Shown here: in pieces, positions 16,217-26,315 of the stretch | How the letters are laid out: each line of letters begins with the position of its first letter | Numbering within the stretch: position 1 is the stretch's first letter | NCBI RefSeq assembly: GCF_000255655.1 | Contig: NZ_JH636434.1 | Coordinates: 1,228,045-1,292,044, forward strand | Length of the DNA: 64,000 nucleotides | Source: Schlesneria paludicola DSM 18645 | GTDB taxonomy: Bacteria; Planctomycetota; Planctomycetia; Planctomycetales; Planctomycetaceae | Reading direction: 5' to 3' | The notes under the pieces: model-generated | The model's input: the letters and a program-made list of their open reading frames with translations, nothing else | What the model was told of the DNA's origin: nothing | Database searches by the model: none | Position numbers and translations under genes: made by a program

Positions 16217-17296
16217 ATGTACACGATACTGAAACAGGTCAATATGTTCCGTCGATACCGGACATCTCAGCCGTGGATCATATGCACAGCCGTGCTCTCA
16301 TTCATGGGATCATGCGGATTCGGCGCAGAACCAATCGAGCTATCCATTGGCGACGAGAAAACGGCATCGATCGCGTTTTCGCCTGATGGACGCTATTTGG
16401 CAGTGGGAACTTTTGGACGTGCTCCCACCACCAAAGTTTTCGATCTCGTCGCCAAAAAGGAATTTCGCGAGTTTCCATGCACAGGGCGAGGAGCGGCTTT
16501 TTCGGTCGCCTTTAGTCAGGATAGTCAGCGACTGGCGATTGCTGACTACGATTTGAACATTCAGGTGTTTAACGTCGTCGATGGAACGTCAATTGGAGCC
16601 TTGCCCGGTGATCCGGACCGCAAGAAGTACCGCCAAGCTCGCCAGGTCTCATTTCTCTCGAATACAAAGTTGATCGCGGGATATTCCACAGGCGAGTTGT
16701 TCGTGTGGAACCTCGAGACAAAGCAGGTCAGTGTGAAATGCGACCACGGGAATCCGATCACAGCAATCGCTGTTTCACCCGATGGGAATCGGATCGCATC
16801 GGGAACCGACTTTGGATTGCGGATTTGGGACTCCGCGTCCGGCAAAGCGGTTGTTCAGCTTGATCAAAAATCGAGTGGCATTCATCAAGTCCAAGCGATT
16901 GCATTTTTACCCGACGGCCAGACAGTCGCGACGGCCGATAGTCCAGGCCACGTTCGTTTCTTCGCCACGAGCGATGGAAAAGAAATGAACTCATTTAAAA
17001 TGCCTTCTGTTGGTAAAGAAACGACAGTCTACGGACTTTGTGTGACATCCGATGGCAAGACAGCAGTAGTTCCCGGCCTTCTCGCCGGAATCGACCCCAC
17101 CCGCCCTAAAAGCCTCACCTCGGGTATCCTCTTAATCGATGTTTCGACAGCTCGGCCTCGAGGCTTTGTCGAGTCCGCTACGGCTCATGCTTTGGCGCTA
17201 TCGCCTGATCACAAGTGGGCTGCAATTTCGACGGGAGACACCGGAGATTCCGTGATGCTCTACGACTTAACCAAGGCAATACCTGTCAAACCGTAG
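16217..17296 (+). CDS. Secreted WD40-like beta-propeller protein
   Basis: The 359-aa protein has a hydrophobic segment (WIICTAVLSFMGSCGFGA, about 20-37) fitting an export signal. It then has WD40-type blades marked by 'IAFSPDGRYLAVGTFG', 'VAFSQDSQRLAIADYDLNIQ', 'IAVSPDGNRIASGTDFGLRI', 'IAFLPDGQTVATADSPGHVR' and 'LALSPDHKWAAISTGDTGDS'. About seven blades would fit. Such propellers are protein-interaction platforms; no partner is known. An internal ATG at 16244 gives a more usual signal-peptide length. The gene starts 3 bp after the repeat-protein stop, implying one operon and possibly one complex. Confidence 0.85.
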   Translation: MYTILKQVNMFRRYRTSQPWIICTAVLSFMGSCGFGAEPIELSIGDEKTASIAFSPDGRYLAVGTFGRAPTTKVFDLVAKKEFREFPCTGRGAAFSVAFSQDSQRLAIADYDLNIQVFNVVDGTSIGALPGDPDRKKYRQARQVSFLSNTKLIAGYSTGELFVWNLETKQVSVKCDHGNPITAIAVSPDGNRIASGTDFGLRIWDSASGKAVVQLDQKSSGIHQVQAIAFLPDGQTVATADSPGHVRFFATSDGKEMNSFKMPSVGKETTVYGLCVTSDGKTAVVPGLLAGIDPTRPKSLTSGILLIDVSTARPRGFVESATAHALALSPDHKWAAISTGDTGDSVMLYDLTKAIPVKP

Positions 17297-17337
17297 TCGA
17301 GTGCATGATCGTTGCTCGAACGCATACCGGTCCGGTA

Positions 17338-19296
17338 TTAACGATAGAATGGCTGATGCCTGAGCCAGCGTGGACCATATTCGACCGCGGGTGATCCGAC
17401 TTCGAGCGCGCCCAAATCGGGGGCTCGACCGGAAAAGCCGTCGTTAACCGTCGGGATCGCGACACCCGCGTCGACCGCGCGACAATCTGGCTTCAGCCGA
17501 AAGTTCAAATCCATGGCATGATAGACGGCGTGCCGCTTGGTGCAATCTGGCGGAACCAGACCTTCGAAATCGTCATAGTCGACTTCAATCCCATGTACTT
17601 CCTGATTCGACGCGTTGCGAAACTCCGCAAGCGTCGGAAAGCTCTTCCAATCTTCTGACGTCGGCTCGTACAGATGCTCGCCCGTTTTCGGTCCAAGCCA
17701 CGTGAACTGATCCTTGACGCCCTTGTTTGGACGGAAGCCATTGTAATCACTGCTGAATGCGGAACTAGAATTGGACCAGGTCATGATGCCGCGATCTGGA
17801 GTATCGCGTCCCAGAAACAAATTATTGCGAAAGTGCATATTCTCGGACGGATCGCGAATCACTTGTTCGCCGATGATCGTATTGTGAAAGACGAACAACC
17901 CCGCGGGCTTTGCCGAGAATTTGAACGCGACACCCGAGGGTACATGATAAAGCAGATTGCCAATAAAGTAGACGGGGCCACCGAAGACGGGCTGTGAGCT
18001 GTATCCACCGTGTGCGGCATTGATCCCCCGATTGTTCATCACACGAATGTTATGCACGCCGCCATCCGTCTCCACGAAATCGTCATTTAGCATATGCAGA
18101 TCGTTGCCATAGATATCAATTGAAGAGGCCTGCAGTTCAGGGTCTTCAGGAGGTGTCCCATAGGTCGAGATCCCGATCGCATCATGAAAATAAGCGATCG
18201 CGTTGCGCGCGATCACGTGACCGGGGCCATAGACTTTGACCGCATAGTAGCTGGTCAATTGATGCGATCCATAGGGACCTGCACTCGCCCACAGGGGTCC
18301 GGTCCATCCGATGAGCCGAAAGCGGTCATCGCGGCCAAGAAACAAATTGTCCGCGATATAGAAGTCACTTGAGCCAGCGAATTCTGTCCAGACGCCGAAG
18401 CCAATATTCTCGAAACGGCAATTCTTCACCGTCAGTCCAACAGCCCCCAGCACCTCCTTCTGACCAGCAAAGATCGCCACGTCCGTGTTCCGAATTGTCA
18501 GGCCGTCAAAGATGTGATATTTCGAGGCCATGACGTCGAAAAGGCGGTGATTGCCCGCGCCGTCGAAGACCACTTCTCCGTCACCCGCCGATTTGATCGT
18601 AATCGGCTTGTCAGAAGTTCCCTTGAGCGTCAGTGACATCGTTCCATCGAACGGAGTCATCTGCGGATCAACATAGTTCAACCGATCGTTCTTGTAGATT
18701 CCCGCATGCAAGAGGATCGTGTCGCCGGGCTGTACACGTCGCTCCCAAACCACGCTCCAATCACCCAACCCGGCTCCGTAGTACGCTTCGAGTAGACACG
18801 AATAATGAGGCTCCTCTTTCGGCCCTGCGTGGTCAGCGGGATAAACGTGTCGCACGTTCCCCTTTGCGAATGCCTGGGGCTCAGTGCGTGTTTTCACGCG
18901 AACCGAATGTGCTGCGATGCCTTGAATTCCATCCGGATCAGTCATTTGGAACTGGCATTCATAGTCTGTCCCCGGTTTCAAGTTCAAAATACTGCCCGCA
19001 AATCCTTGTGGCACGGTGTAGTCAAGATGCTCGCGTCGTCGGTAAATGTTCTCACCGCCCATTCGCACCAGAGGCATGGCCGGTCGCCACGCCGAATCAC
19101 CGACTTCACGAAACCGGACGGCGACGGCCGCATTCCGGTTTGCATCCCCACTGATCGACCATTCAAAACCGAGATTCATGAGCGTTGCATGCTCGACGAC
19201 GAACGTGCCAGGCGTTGTCTGGTTTTCTGTTGACTGGTTCTCTGTCGCCTGACCGATCGTGCTCAACAGGACATACAGCAGTGACCGCGTCAGCAT
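17338..19296 (-). CDS. Secreted right-handed parallel beta-helix protein (polysaccharide lyase-like)
   Basis: From the ATG at 19296 (GGAG upstream) the product is 652 aa with a signal peptide (MLTRSLLYVLLSTIGQA). Residues about 30-145 look like a fibronectin-III-type domain (FEWSISGDANRNAAVAVRFR, LNLKPGTDYECQFQMTDPDG). The rest is a right-handed parallel beta-helix of the pectate-lyase type, with the usual opening 'RRVQPGDTILLHAGIYK' and many turn motifs (HIFDGLTIRNTDVAIF, GLTVKNCRFENIGFGVW, IDIYGNDLHMLNDDFVE, FVFHNTIIG). A C-terminal segment (DLNFRLKPDCRAVDAG, APDLGALEVG) is common in such planctomycete proteins. Substrate and catalytic residues cannot be assigned. It lies divergent from the MFS and sulfatase genes. 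Confidence 0.85.
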   Translation of the reverse strand: MLTRSLLYVLLSTIGQATENQSTENQTTPGTFVVEHATLMNLGFEWSISGDANRNAAVAVRFREVGDSAWRPAMPLVRMGGENIYRRREHLDYTVPQGFAGSILNLKPGTDYECQFQMTDPDGIQGIAAHSVRVKTRTEPQAFAKGNVRHVYPADHAGPKEEPHYSCLLEAYYGAGLGDWSVVWERRVQPGDTILLHAGIYKNDRLNYVDPQMTPFDGTMSLTLKGTSDKPITIKSAGDGEVVFDGAGNHRLFDVMASKYHIFDGLTIRNTDVAIFAGQKEVLGAVGLTVKNCRFENIGFGVWTEFAGSSDFYIADNLFLGRDDRFRLIGWTGPLWASAGPYGSHQLTSYYAVKVYGPGHVIARNAIAYFHDAIGISTYGTPPEDPELQASSIDIYGNDLHMLNDDFVETDGGVHNIRVMNNRGINAAHGGYSSQPVFGGPVYFIGNLLYHVPSGVAFKFSAKPAGLFVFHNTIIGEQVIRDPSENMHFRNNLFLGRDTPDRGIMTWSNSSSAFSSDYNGFRPNKGVKDQFTWLGPKTGEHLYEPTSEDWKSFPTLAEFRNASNQEVHGIEVDYDDFEGLVPPDCTKRHAVYHAMDLNFRLKPDCRAVDAGVAIPTVNDGFSGRAPDLGALEVGSPAVEYGPRWLRHQPFYR

Positions 19297-19803
19297 AGTC
19301 AGCACTCCGCATTGGATGATAACAGGTGGGTGGAATGGATCGGCCCAGCATACAACGATCACTGCGTGACGTAACCAGTCGCACACCGGGAACCGGCCCT
19401 TTTTCGCCGCCTGGGACAGGCTCATTTCCCCGCCGGGGACTGGCTTAATTTCCCGCAGCACATGAGAAGGCTTGCTCCGGCCGAATCGCTGTGAATTCCA
19501 CTGACCGCGAAAATGTGCCTCCCCCTTCTTCACGTCACCCTTCGGCCCATAGACCCGTGAACGCGGACTTCGTGACCAAGCAACGCACGGGAATCAACGG
19601 CCCTCAACACCAATCGAGACAATCACGCGCACTCCCTGGATTTTCACACGCTGCCGTGATCGAATGGGCAGGTCGGCTCGACGAGCGGACATGTTGGCCT
19701 TGCGTCGGAGTCGCCTGGGGAAGACGAAACGTCCACTGCCTGGCAACGTCGAACGGAACGCCAGGGACCCGGAATTCAAATTCGGCAAGCCAGCGAGCTC
19801 TCC
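19297..19803. other. Divergent intergenic region between beta-helix and MFS genes
   Basis: This 507-bp stretch separates two outward-facing genes and should contain both promoters. Open frames extend from both genes into it but show no family character. If the true MFS start lies upstream of the assumed TTG, part of this region is coding. Confidence 0.3.
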
Positions 19804-21126
19804 TTGGAAAACAGTCCCCCAGAATCATCCGCTTCGTCAGACCTCGCATCGCTTGATCCAGAACAGGTAGGACTCTCCGAGAGCGCCCAGCGATGGAACA
19901 GCCTGGTCTTTATCGTGAACAACTCGGTCAATTATCTCGTTGCGCCGGTGTTCTATGTCGGAGTCCTGCACGCAGCAATCTTGTCATCCCTCGGATTCAG
20001 CGACACGGTCGCCAATCTCCCAGAATCGGTTTATATGTGGATGACCCCGGTTCCGATGCTGATCGCCTGGATCTGGCCGTCGGTTCATCTACTTAAGCGA
20101 ATGCTTGTCATTAACTATCTTTGTAAGGGCGCCGCCGGTCTCGTCGCTGCGGGACTGTTCTTCCTGGCACCGCAGTGGCTGGCCTTCGGTGTCGTCGCAC
20201 ATGCCGGCGTAATCGGGATCACGAACGGTGTCACGAACATGTGCCTGTGGGAATTGATCGGACGCGGCATGACGACCGCGCGCCGCGGTTGGACGCTGGG
20301 GGTTACGTTCGGTATCGGCCCCGCCTGTGCCGTGCTGGGATCTTGCGCATCGCAGCTGATCCTGAACGGAAATTTTCTGGGCCTGATCCGCGTGACACCG
20401 ATTCCAGAACCCTGGTGCTACGTCGCACTCTTCGGGATCACGGGCCCTGCGATGTTGCTCTCGGCCTGCTGTGTTTTGCTGGCCAAACCTCCCATCGACA
20501 ACGCGGCACCGTCTTCCACCTCCCATGTCAAAGCCGTGCAGGGGCTTCGTGCCTACTTTAGCAATCGCTTGATCGTCATTGCCGTTTGTGGGTTTCTGCT
20601 GACCAGTGCGGGCGGAAACATGATCATGAATAATCTGGCGCTGTTCGTGCGCGACGCAACGGGTGAATCTCCCGAACAATACACCGGAATGCAACTGGCA
20701 TTGCGGTTTGGATGTAAAAGTCTGTCGGGATTCACGCTGGGCTGGATGTTGATGCGTTATCAGGCCAAAGTCCCGGCTCTGACGACAACCTTGTTTTGCA
20801 TCGGTGGGCTTGCCTGGGCCTTGCTTATTCCCGGCAAGTGGTATCTCTTTAGCTTCGGTTTACTGGGAGCCGGCGAACTCTACTATATCTATTATTTGAA
20901 CTATATCGTTGCCTGCTCGGCCCCCGAACGGATTCGCGAGAACACGGCTTACACCAACTGCATCATGATCGTCGTCAGCTTTATGCCGCTGATTTATGGT
21001 TGGCTGTCGGACAACTATGGCCTACGAACCAGTTTCTATCTGGGAATTGGCCTGTTGCTGATCGCTTTATTCCTGGTTGGCATTTTTCTTCCCCGACGCC
21101 CCGCGCAGAACAGCCTGGGAACCTGA
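19804..21126 (+). CDS. MFS-family transporter
   Basis: The 440-aa protein has about eleven to twelve hydrophobic helices, for example 'ILSSLGFSDTVANLPESVYM', 'LCKGAAGLVAAGLFFLAPQW', 'GITGPAMLLSACCVLL', 'LIVIAVCGFLLTSAGGNMIM' and 'SFYLGIGLLLIALFLVGIF'. A central cytoplasmic loop (about 225-250) splits two halves. The MFS fold is the best match; no substrate can be read from the sequence. The start is uncertain: the first plausible codon is TTG at 19804 with a weak upstream purine signal, and no in-frame ATG precedes the first helix. Its position before two sulfatases suggests uptake of a sugar or sulfated breakdown product, which is inference. Confidence 0.8.
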   Translation: MENSPPESSASSDLASLDPEQVGLSESAQRWNSLVFIVNNSVNYLVAPVFYVGVLHAAILSSLGFSDTVANLPESVYMWMTPVPMLIAWIWPSVHLLKRMLVINYLCKGAAGLVAAGLFFLAPQWLAFGVVAHAGVIGITNGVTNMCLWELIGRGMTTARRGWTLGVTFGIGPACAVLGSCASQLILNGNFLGLIRVTPIPEPWCYVALFGITGPAMLLSACCVLLAKPPIDNAAPSSTSHVKAVQGLRAYFSNRLIVIAVCGFLLTSAGGNMIMNNLALFVRDATGESPEQYTGMQLALRFGCKSLSGFTLGWMLMRYQAKVPALTTTLFCIGGLAWALLIPGKWYLFSFGLLGAGELYYIYYLNYIVACSAPERIRENTAYTNCIMIVVSFMPLIYGWLSDNYGLRTSFYLGIGLLLIALFLVGIFLPRRPAQNSLGT

Positions 21127-21531
21127 AATCAGCGATTCGATCACGTTTGCTTGACACGCGTGGGCATCTCACGAGAATGATTCAACCACGCAACGGGAAG
21201 GATCTTTGACCACCTCGACAACGAGGCGCGATCTTCCTGTGGAAATCATGGCGACGGGGTCCGCCGCCGTCGAGAATGACAAGTCTGGATATCGCCATGG
21301 TGCCTGCCTCGCGGGCCACCAAGGTGAGTTTCCAATTCAATGCCGACCGGCTCTTTCTGGAGGCATGGGCAGAACACGAACGAATCCGCCTCGTGGATCG
21401 CTGCCAACCGTCAAACCTGAAGCAAGCGCCATCAGACTCGCCGTCAATGGCCTGGCGTCATTGACGATTTGCACCTTCGCCTCCTTACCGCACTCCATGA
21501 TTGCGGGGCACCCTTACGTGGGAAACAATCG
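21127..21531. other. Intergenic region with a possible 62-codon frame
   Basis: This 405-bp gap lies between the MFS gene and the first sulfatase. A 62-codon frame at 21276-21464 has codon use similar to neighbouring genes (many C- or G-ending codons), but no strong ribosome-binding site and no family match. It could be a small gene or a remnant. Otherwise the region is probably promoter or leader DNA. Confidence 0.3.
21276..21464 (+). CDS. Possible small protein, 62 aa
   Basis: The predicted product starts MTSLDIAMVPASRATKV and includes 'LFLEAWAEHERIRLVDRC'. It has no signal peptide, transmembrane helix or known motif. Support is limited to coding-like codon choice and its position in an otherwise empty gap; GAG immediately before the ATG is a weak ribosome-binding site. 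It may equally be chance. Confidence 0.22.
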   Translation: MTSLDIAMVPASRATKVSFQFNADRLFLEAWAEHERIRLVDRCQPSNLKQAPSDSPSMAWRH

Positions 21532-22938
21532 ATGACCGTAGCACTTCGGACGATCCTCTGCTTCGTCGTGATCATACGTTTGGGAAGTCACGTAACGATC
21601 GCCGACGACGACGTTTTGCCGCGACCCAATATTGTGCTCGTCATGGCCGATGACATGGGGTGGGGCGACGTGGGCTACAACGGGCATCCCGTCCTGAAGA
21701 CGCCGCATCTGGACGCGATGTCGCGAGCAGGTCTTCGCTTTGATCGCTTCTACGCTCCGACAGTCTGCTCACCAACGCGAGGCAGTTGCCTGACCGGTCG
21801 ACATCCCTATCGATACGGCATCACTAACGCCAACGTCGGTCATTTGCCATCAGAAGAACAGACGCTAGCGGAGTTGCTCAAGCCGCTGGGATATGCCACC
21901 GGCCATTTCGGAAAGTGGCATCTGGGAACATTGACCAACGAAATTCAAGATGGCCGCCGCGGTGGGCGCGACCCCGCCGAGTTCGCCCCCCCCTGGCTGC
22001 ACGGCTTCGATGTCGCGTTCTCAACTGAGCAGGCCGTTGCCACCTGGGACCCAGGTATCAACCCTATTTTCAATACGCACTACTGGACGGGCCCTGGCGA
22101 GTTCGCTACCACAAACCTTGATGGTGACGACTCACGCGTCATCATGGACCGCGCCGTCCCGTTTATTCGCGAGGCAGTGAAAAAAGAGCAACCGTTTTTG
22201 GCCGTCATCTGGTTCCATGCGCCGCACGAACCAGTCAAAGCCGGTCCCGCATATCGTGCTCAATACGCGGATCGATCGCCGAAAGAGCAAGAGTACTACG
22301 GCTGCATCACGGCGATGGACGAACAGATCGGCCGCCTGCGCGAAGAACTGCGACAGTGCGGTGTCGCCGAGAAAACAATCGTGTGGTTCTGCAGCGACAA
22401 TGGTCCTGAAGGCAAAGAAACCGCCCCGGGATCAACAGGACCGTTTCGCGGCCGGAAGCGCGATCTCTTGGAAGGTGGAATTCGACTTCCCGCCCTTCTC
22501 GAATGGCCCGAAAAAGTGAAGACCGGGCGTGTCGTCCAAACGCCCGCCGTAACGAACGATTTTCTGCCGACGATTCTGGATGTGGTCGGCGCCTCAAATC
22601 ACTCGACTCGACCACTTGATGGAATCAGTCTGCGGACACTGATCGAGAACCAGCCATTTGAACGATCACAGCCGATAGGATTCGAATATGGCCATGCCGC
22701 AGCATGGCTGGATGGACACTACAAACTGTTCGCAGAACTGAACGAATCCGACGCAGACAACGACCGGTCGACCCTTAGATCGATCCATCGGACACGACTC
22801 TATGACATCGTCGCCGACCCGAAGGAACAGACCGACCTTTCCACTGTGAAGCCAGAACTGGTCAAGACCATGCGAGTCCAACTTGATGCCTGGCGCGAAG
22901 ATTGCCGCCGCAGTTCGACAGGCAACGACTATCAGTAA
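21532..22938 (+). CDS. Sulfatase, arylsulfatase A type
   Basis: Type I sulfatases hydrolyse sulfate esters using formylglycine made from Cys in C-X-P-X-R. The 468-aa protein has a signal peptide (about 1-25), the metal-binding start 'PNIVLVMADDMGWGDVGYNG', the motif CSPTRGSCLTGRHP (C79 the likely formylglycine), 'GYATGHFGKWHLG', the metal ligands 'WFCSDNGPEG', and the conserved 'RGRKRDLLEGGIRLPALLEW'. It acts outside the cytoplasm. The start at 21532 has GGGA upstream and gives a clean signal peptide. It is followed by a second, diverged sulfatase after 66 bp, so both may act on one sulfated glycan. Confidence 0.93.
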   Translation: MTVALRTILCFVVIIRLGSHVTIADDDVLPRPNIVLVMADDMGWGDVGYNGHPVLKTPHLDAMSRAGLRFDRFYAPTVCSPTRGSCLTGRHPYRYGITNANVGHLPSEEQTLAELLKPLGYATGHFGKWHLGTLTNEIQDGRRGGRDPAEFAPPWLHGFDVAFSTEQAVATWDPGINPIFNTHYWTGPGEFATTNLDGDDSRVIMDRAVPFIREAVKKEQPFLAVIWFHAPHEPVKAGPAYRAQYADRSPKEQEYYGCITAMDEQIGRLREELRQCGVAEKTIVWFCSDNGPEGKETAPGSTGPFRGRKRDLLEGGIRLPALLEWPEKVKTGRVVQTPAVTNDFLPTILDVVGASNHSTRPLDGISLRTLIENQPFERSQPIGFEYGHAAAWLDGHYKLFAELNESDADNDRSTLRSIHRTRLYDIVADPKEQTDLSTVKPELVKTMRVQLDAWREDCRRSSTGNDYQ

Positions 22939-23004
22939 CACACGATGTTCATGTCACGACGGGTGCGATGAACGATCATGTGTCGATCCAAAGAAAGTTT
23001 TTGC

Positions 23005-24330
23005 ATGAAACGACAGCACATTTCGAGTGGATTCTTCTTCGCGATTCTGTGGATGGGGCTGGCCTCAGCCGCAGATGCCGCCAAACTACCTAATATTCTT
23101 GTCATCGTCGCCGACGATCTGGGATATGCCGATGTCGGGTTTCATGGTGGCAAAGACATTCCCACCCCACACATCGATTCGCTTGCCGCATCGGGAACGC
23201 GGTTTTCCAGTGGCTACGTGTCAGGCCCATACTGCAGCCCAACCCGCGCCGGCCTGTTAACGGGCCGCTATCAGCAACGATTTGGACATGAGTTCAATCC
23301 GGGTGGCGCCAACAAAGGTTTGCCACTCACGGAAACCACCATCGCCGACCGACTGCAAGCGGCGGGATACGCGACGGGACTCGTTGGAAAATGGCACTTG
23401 GGAACAGATCCGAAATTTCATCCTCTGAAACGAGGCTTTGGTGAATTCTTCGGATTTCTGGCAGGACATCACACCTATTTCGACAAGCAAGAAGCCGACA
23501 TTCAGCGTGGAACCACAAAAGTCACCGAACCAGGCTATCTGACAGATGCGTTCGGCCGTGAAGCGGTTTCATTCATCGAACGGCACCAGAATCACCCGTT
23601 CTTTCTCTATCTCGCGTTCAACGCCGTGCACACCCCTCTCGAAGCAGATGACGACCGATTGAACGCGTTCTCGTCAATCGATGCCACACCGCGGCGCACC
23701 TATGCCGCGATGCTTTCCGCGATGGACGACGCGATCGGAAAGGTTCTGGCGTCACTGCGTGAAACAGCACAGGACGAGAACACACTGATCTTCTTCATCA
23801 GCGACAACGGCGGACCAACGATGCCGGGAACCACCATCAACAGTAGCATCAACGCGCCACTTCGCGGCAGCAAACGCACGACGCTTGAGGGAGGTATTCG
23901 TGTTCCGTTTGTCGTGCGCTGGCCGGGACACGTTCCCGCCGGTGCCGTGTACGCGCATCCCGTCATCCAACTCGATATCCAACCGACGGCACTTGCCGCG
24001 GCTGGAGTCACCATTCAACCCGATTGGAAACTCGACGGCGTGAATTTGTTGCCATTTGTCACAGGTCAGCAAAAAAATATCCCGCACGAGACCCTCTACT
24101 GGCGGTTGGGAGAACAAAATGCCGTCCGCCACGGGGAATGGAAGCTCGTCCAATACGACTTAAATGTCGAGAATCATCCAACCCGCGGTGTGACCCCTAA
24201 AAAGCTCTATCGCCTGACCGACGATCTTGGCGAGACACACGATCTGGCGGCTGACAACCCTGCAAAAGTCCAGGAACTGGACGCATTGTGGCAGGCATGG
24301 AACAAGGAGCTCATTCAGCCCCTCTGGTGA
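23005..24330 (+). CDS. Sulfatase, second copy in the locus
   Basis: The 441-aa protein carries a signal peptide (about 1-25), 'PNILVIVADDLGYADVGFHG', the formylglycine motif CSPTRAGLLTGRY (C77), 'GYATGLVGKWHLG', 'FFISDNGGPTMPG' and 'LRGSKRTTLEGGIRVPFVV'. All core residues of type I sulfatases appear intact. It differs enough from the preceding sulfatase, including the 'HHTYFDKQEADIQRG' insert and a different C-terminal half, to suggest a different position or linkage specificity. The start at 23005 is chosen because it gives a standard signal peptide; an earlier ATG at 22978 adds nine residues. An anaerobic-type sulfatase-maturing enzyme or FGE is not encoded in the window. Confidence 0.93.
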   Translation: MKRQHISSGFFFAILWMGLASAADAAKLPNILVIVADDLGYADVGFHGGKDIPTPHIDSLAASGTRFSSGYVSGPYCSPTRAGLLTGRYQQRFGHEFNPGGANKGLPLTETTIADRLQAAGYATGLVGKWHLGTDPKFHPLKRGFGEFFGFLAGHHTYFDKQEADIQRGTTKVTEPGYLTDAFGREAVSFIERHQNHPFFLYLAFNAVHTPLEADDDRLNAFSSIDATPRRTYAAMLSAMDDAIGKVLASLRETAQDENTLIFFISDNGGPTMPGTTINSSINAPLRGSKRTTLEGGIRVPFVVRWPGHVPAGAVYAHPVIQLDIQPTALAAAGVTIQPDWKLDGVNLLPFVTGQQKNIPHETLYWRLGEQNAVRHGEWKLVQYDLNVENHPTRGVTPKKLYRLTDDLGETHDLAADNPAKVQELDALWQAWNKELIQPLW

Positions 24331-24694
24331 GCGTTGTCGGATGATCGTGAAAAGCGCGGATCTCTTCGGATCGGAACACGAATCAAGGACGTTTCTCAGC
24401 GCCAACAGGCAACACGGCGAAGGACCTTTTGCTCGTGTTTACTCGTGATTGATCAATTTATCCAACCGTGACATTTCCCACAGGCCGGATGGCTCAGCCG
24501 TTCTACCAGCTCAACCCAAATGAGAAACCAGATCGCTTCCCAACAGCGGTCATGCGTGCAAAGACGAGCGTAACAGCAAAAAAGGAAGCCTCGAACGCGA
24601 GCGTTCGAGGCTTCCTTCGCGATCATTTTCAGAGCAACAGCATCCCCCCATGATACGCTGGAGAGAGCCCAGAACACCGCCATTCAAGGTTTGG
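24331..24694. other. Convergent intergenic region
   Basis: This 364-bp gap lies between the second sulfatase (+) and a DUF1559 gene (-). Its main feature is the strong minus-strand terminator at 24577-24615. No coding signature was found. Confidence 0.45.
24577..24615 (-). terminator. Rho-independent terminator of the DUF1559 gene
   Basis: The arms GGAAGCCTCGAACGC (24584-24598) and its exact complement (24601-24615) give a 15-bp perfect inverted repeat with a 2-nt centre; the real loop must open a few pairs. On the minus strand it is followed directly by six T residues (24578-24583 read in reverse). It lies about 80 bp past the stop of the gene at 24695-25738. Confidence 0.88.
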
Positions 24695-25738
24695 TTAGAG
24701 TTCACCCAAGGTATTGCCATCGGCAACATTGCCCAGGTTTTGCCAAGTCGTCAGATTGATGTTATCCGAGATAAACCGGACTCCACCGTCGCACAGGACG
24801 ACATGCACGCCCCCAACATGGTGACTTCTGGCACCAAACAAGGCCGGACCGACCCATGGCGAGCCAACACAGAAGTTGTTGTTCTGGATCTTGACGATTT
24901 GATCGTTCGGCTTGAGCAGTGTCGAATAGGCCCATGACTGCATTCCCTGAGCGTAAATCCAGCTATAGCCGACGGGATCGTAAAGGGTTCCATAGCCGGT
25001 CTGAGCTGGCGTCCCCCCGGCAAGACAGGCTGAAAAATTATTATCTTGCTGAACGTAAGGATCACCGGACGTGAATTCCGACAGCACCATCGTGTTGCTT
25101 GTCCCATCGGTAATACTAGCGAACGTCACGCGACTGTTCCCATAAACCACCCCGGTTCCTCCACCGGGAGTACACATGTACGCCTGTAGGCCTCCGCCGT
25201 TGAGCCCCTGATACCAGTTCGGATCGGAACAATAGTTGTTGGTGTTACTGACACAGGCGCCATAGCTGGTCGGCCCAAGGTCAGGCCGTGCCACTTGACC
25301 GCGAACGGGATCGGAAGGGCAGATCAGCATGCCCAGCCGGGTGGCCGAAGCGACCGCATAGCCCCCCGGATTCGTGTCCTTCCAGGCGGGTTCCACCGAG
25401 AAATTCAGCAAGTTGTACAGGTTGGCTTGGTCGAAGTAAGGTGCGAGCCGTGCCATGAAACTGAGCCCGCTGCACCGCGTTGGACCGGCAGACCCGGCAC
25501 AATTGGGTCCACGAATGACGGCAGGGGGGAAGAATCCGTTGGTGTCGTAGTAGTTGTGAAGAGCAAGTCCCAGTTGTTTCAGGTTGTTCTTGCACTGGGT
25601 CCGACGTGCTGCCTCGCGTGCCTGTTGCACCGCGGGCAGAAGGAGTGCAATCAGAACGGCGATAATCGCAATCACGACCAAGAGCTCAATCAAAGTAAAT
25701 CCGCGTTGGCGTCTCTCGCGCCGTGGGCAATTTGGCAT
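24695..25738 (-). CDS. DUF1559 pseudopilin-like protein (copy A)
   Basis: DUF1559 proteins are greatly expanded in Planctomycetes and carry a type IV pilin-like N-terminus. Here the prepilin leader 'PRRERRQRG' is followed by '[20 protein letters not shown]', the processing site and hydrophobic helix, then '[20 protein letters not shown]'. The 347-aa protein ends with the family's C-terminal signature '[20 protein letters not shown]'. The start at 25738 is favoured by GGAG 9 nt upstream. Function is unknown; a cell-surface or periplasmic pseudopilus-like role is inferred from the leader. A lipoprotein gene lies upstream on the same strand, mirroring the second module at 28782-30687. Confidence 0.93.
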   Translation of the reverse strand: MPNCPRRERRQRGFTLIELLVVIAIIAVLIALLLPAVQQAREAARRTQCKNNLKQLGLALHNYYDTNGFFPPAVIRGPNCAGSAGPTRCSGLSFMARLAPYFDQANLYNLLNFSVEPAWKDTNPGGYAVASATRLGMLICPSDPVRGQVARPDLGPTSYGACVSNTNNYCSDPNWYQGLNGGGLQAYMCTPGGGTGVVYGNSRVTFASITDGTSNTMVLSEFTSGDPYVQQDNNFSACLAGGTPAQTGYGTLYDPVGYSWIYAQGMQSWAYSTLLKPNDQIVKIQNNNFCVGSPWVGPALFGARSHHVGGVHVVLCDGGVRFISDNINLTTWQNLGNVADGNTLGEL

Positions 25739-26315
25739 GGGCGAATACTCCAAAAAAAGAATCAATCAAACTCACTCATTACAACAGAATGCCGTTACGC
25801 AATCGCTTCCAGAAAACTGGCAATCAATGACGAAAGTCGCCGAGCCAGTTGTCGTTAGAAAATTGCGGTGATGATTTGATACTTTGCGGAACCGGCCCCG
25901 TCGCTTTGAGCATGGCTGTGCGCACGACGAATCCCCCCGGAGCCCCAACCGTTGATGCAAGGCAAGTGATATGCCAGGATTTGAAAATATTGTGAACAGC
26001 CGTAACTCTAAATTTATAGAGTGAATCCGACATGAGATTGAATAACTCAGTGCACTCGACCGTGCGTGACAGAACCGCAGAGATGCAATTCAATCGTGCA
26101 GACATGTCACTGCATGTCTGCACGAATTCACCGAACTTGAAGTCGCTGCAAACTAGCTTCGCCGTAGGACAATTGCACTGACACGAAAATCCTGCCACAA
26201 CCTTAATTCTTACTGAACAGACTGTGAACGTAACGGGGATTGACTCCACACAGACGAACGAAGCCATGACATCTTGAATATCGATGTGCGTGCGTCCCCT
26301 GATTTCACAAAGCCG
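25739..26315. other. Spacer between lipoprotein and DUF1559 genes
   Basis: This 577-bp region is AT-richer than its neighbours. It contains a perfect 12-bp inverted repeat at 26095-26124 and no convincing coding frame. It probably holds a terminator-like structure for the upstream lipoprotein gene and the promoter for DUF1559 copy A. Confidence 0.4.
26095..26124. repeat. Perfect 12-bp inverted repeat
   Basis: CGTGCAGACATG (26095-26106) and its exact complement (26113-26124) flank TCACTG. No T-tract follows on either strand. It could be an operator for a dimeric regulator or a stable RNA hairpin in the lipoprotein-DUF1559 spacer. Confidence 0.6.
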
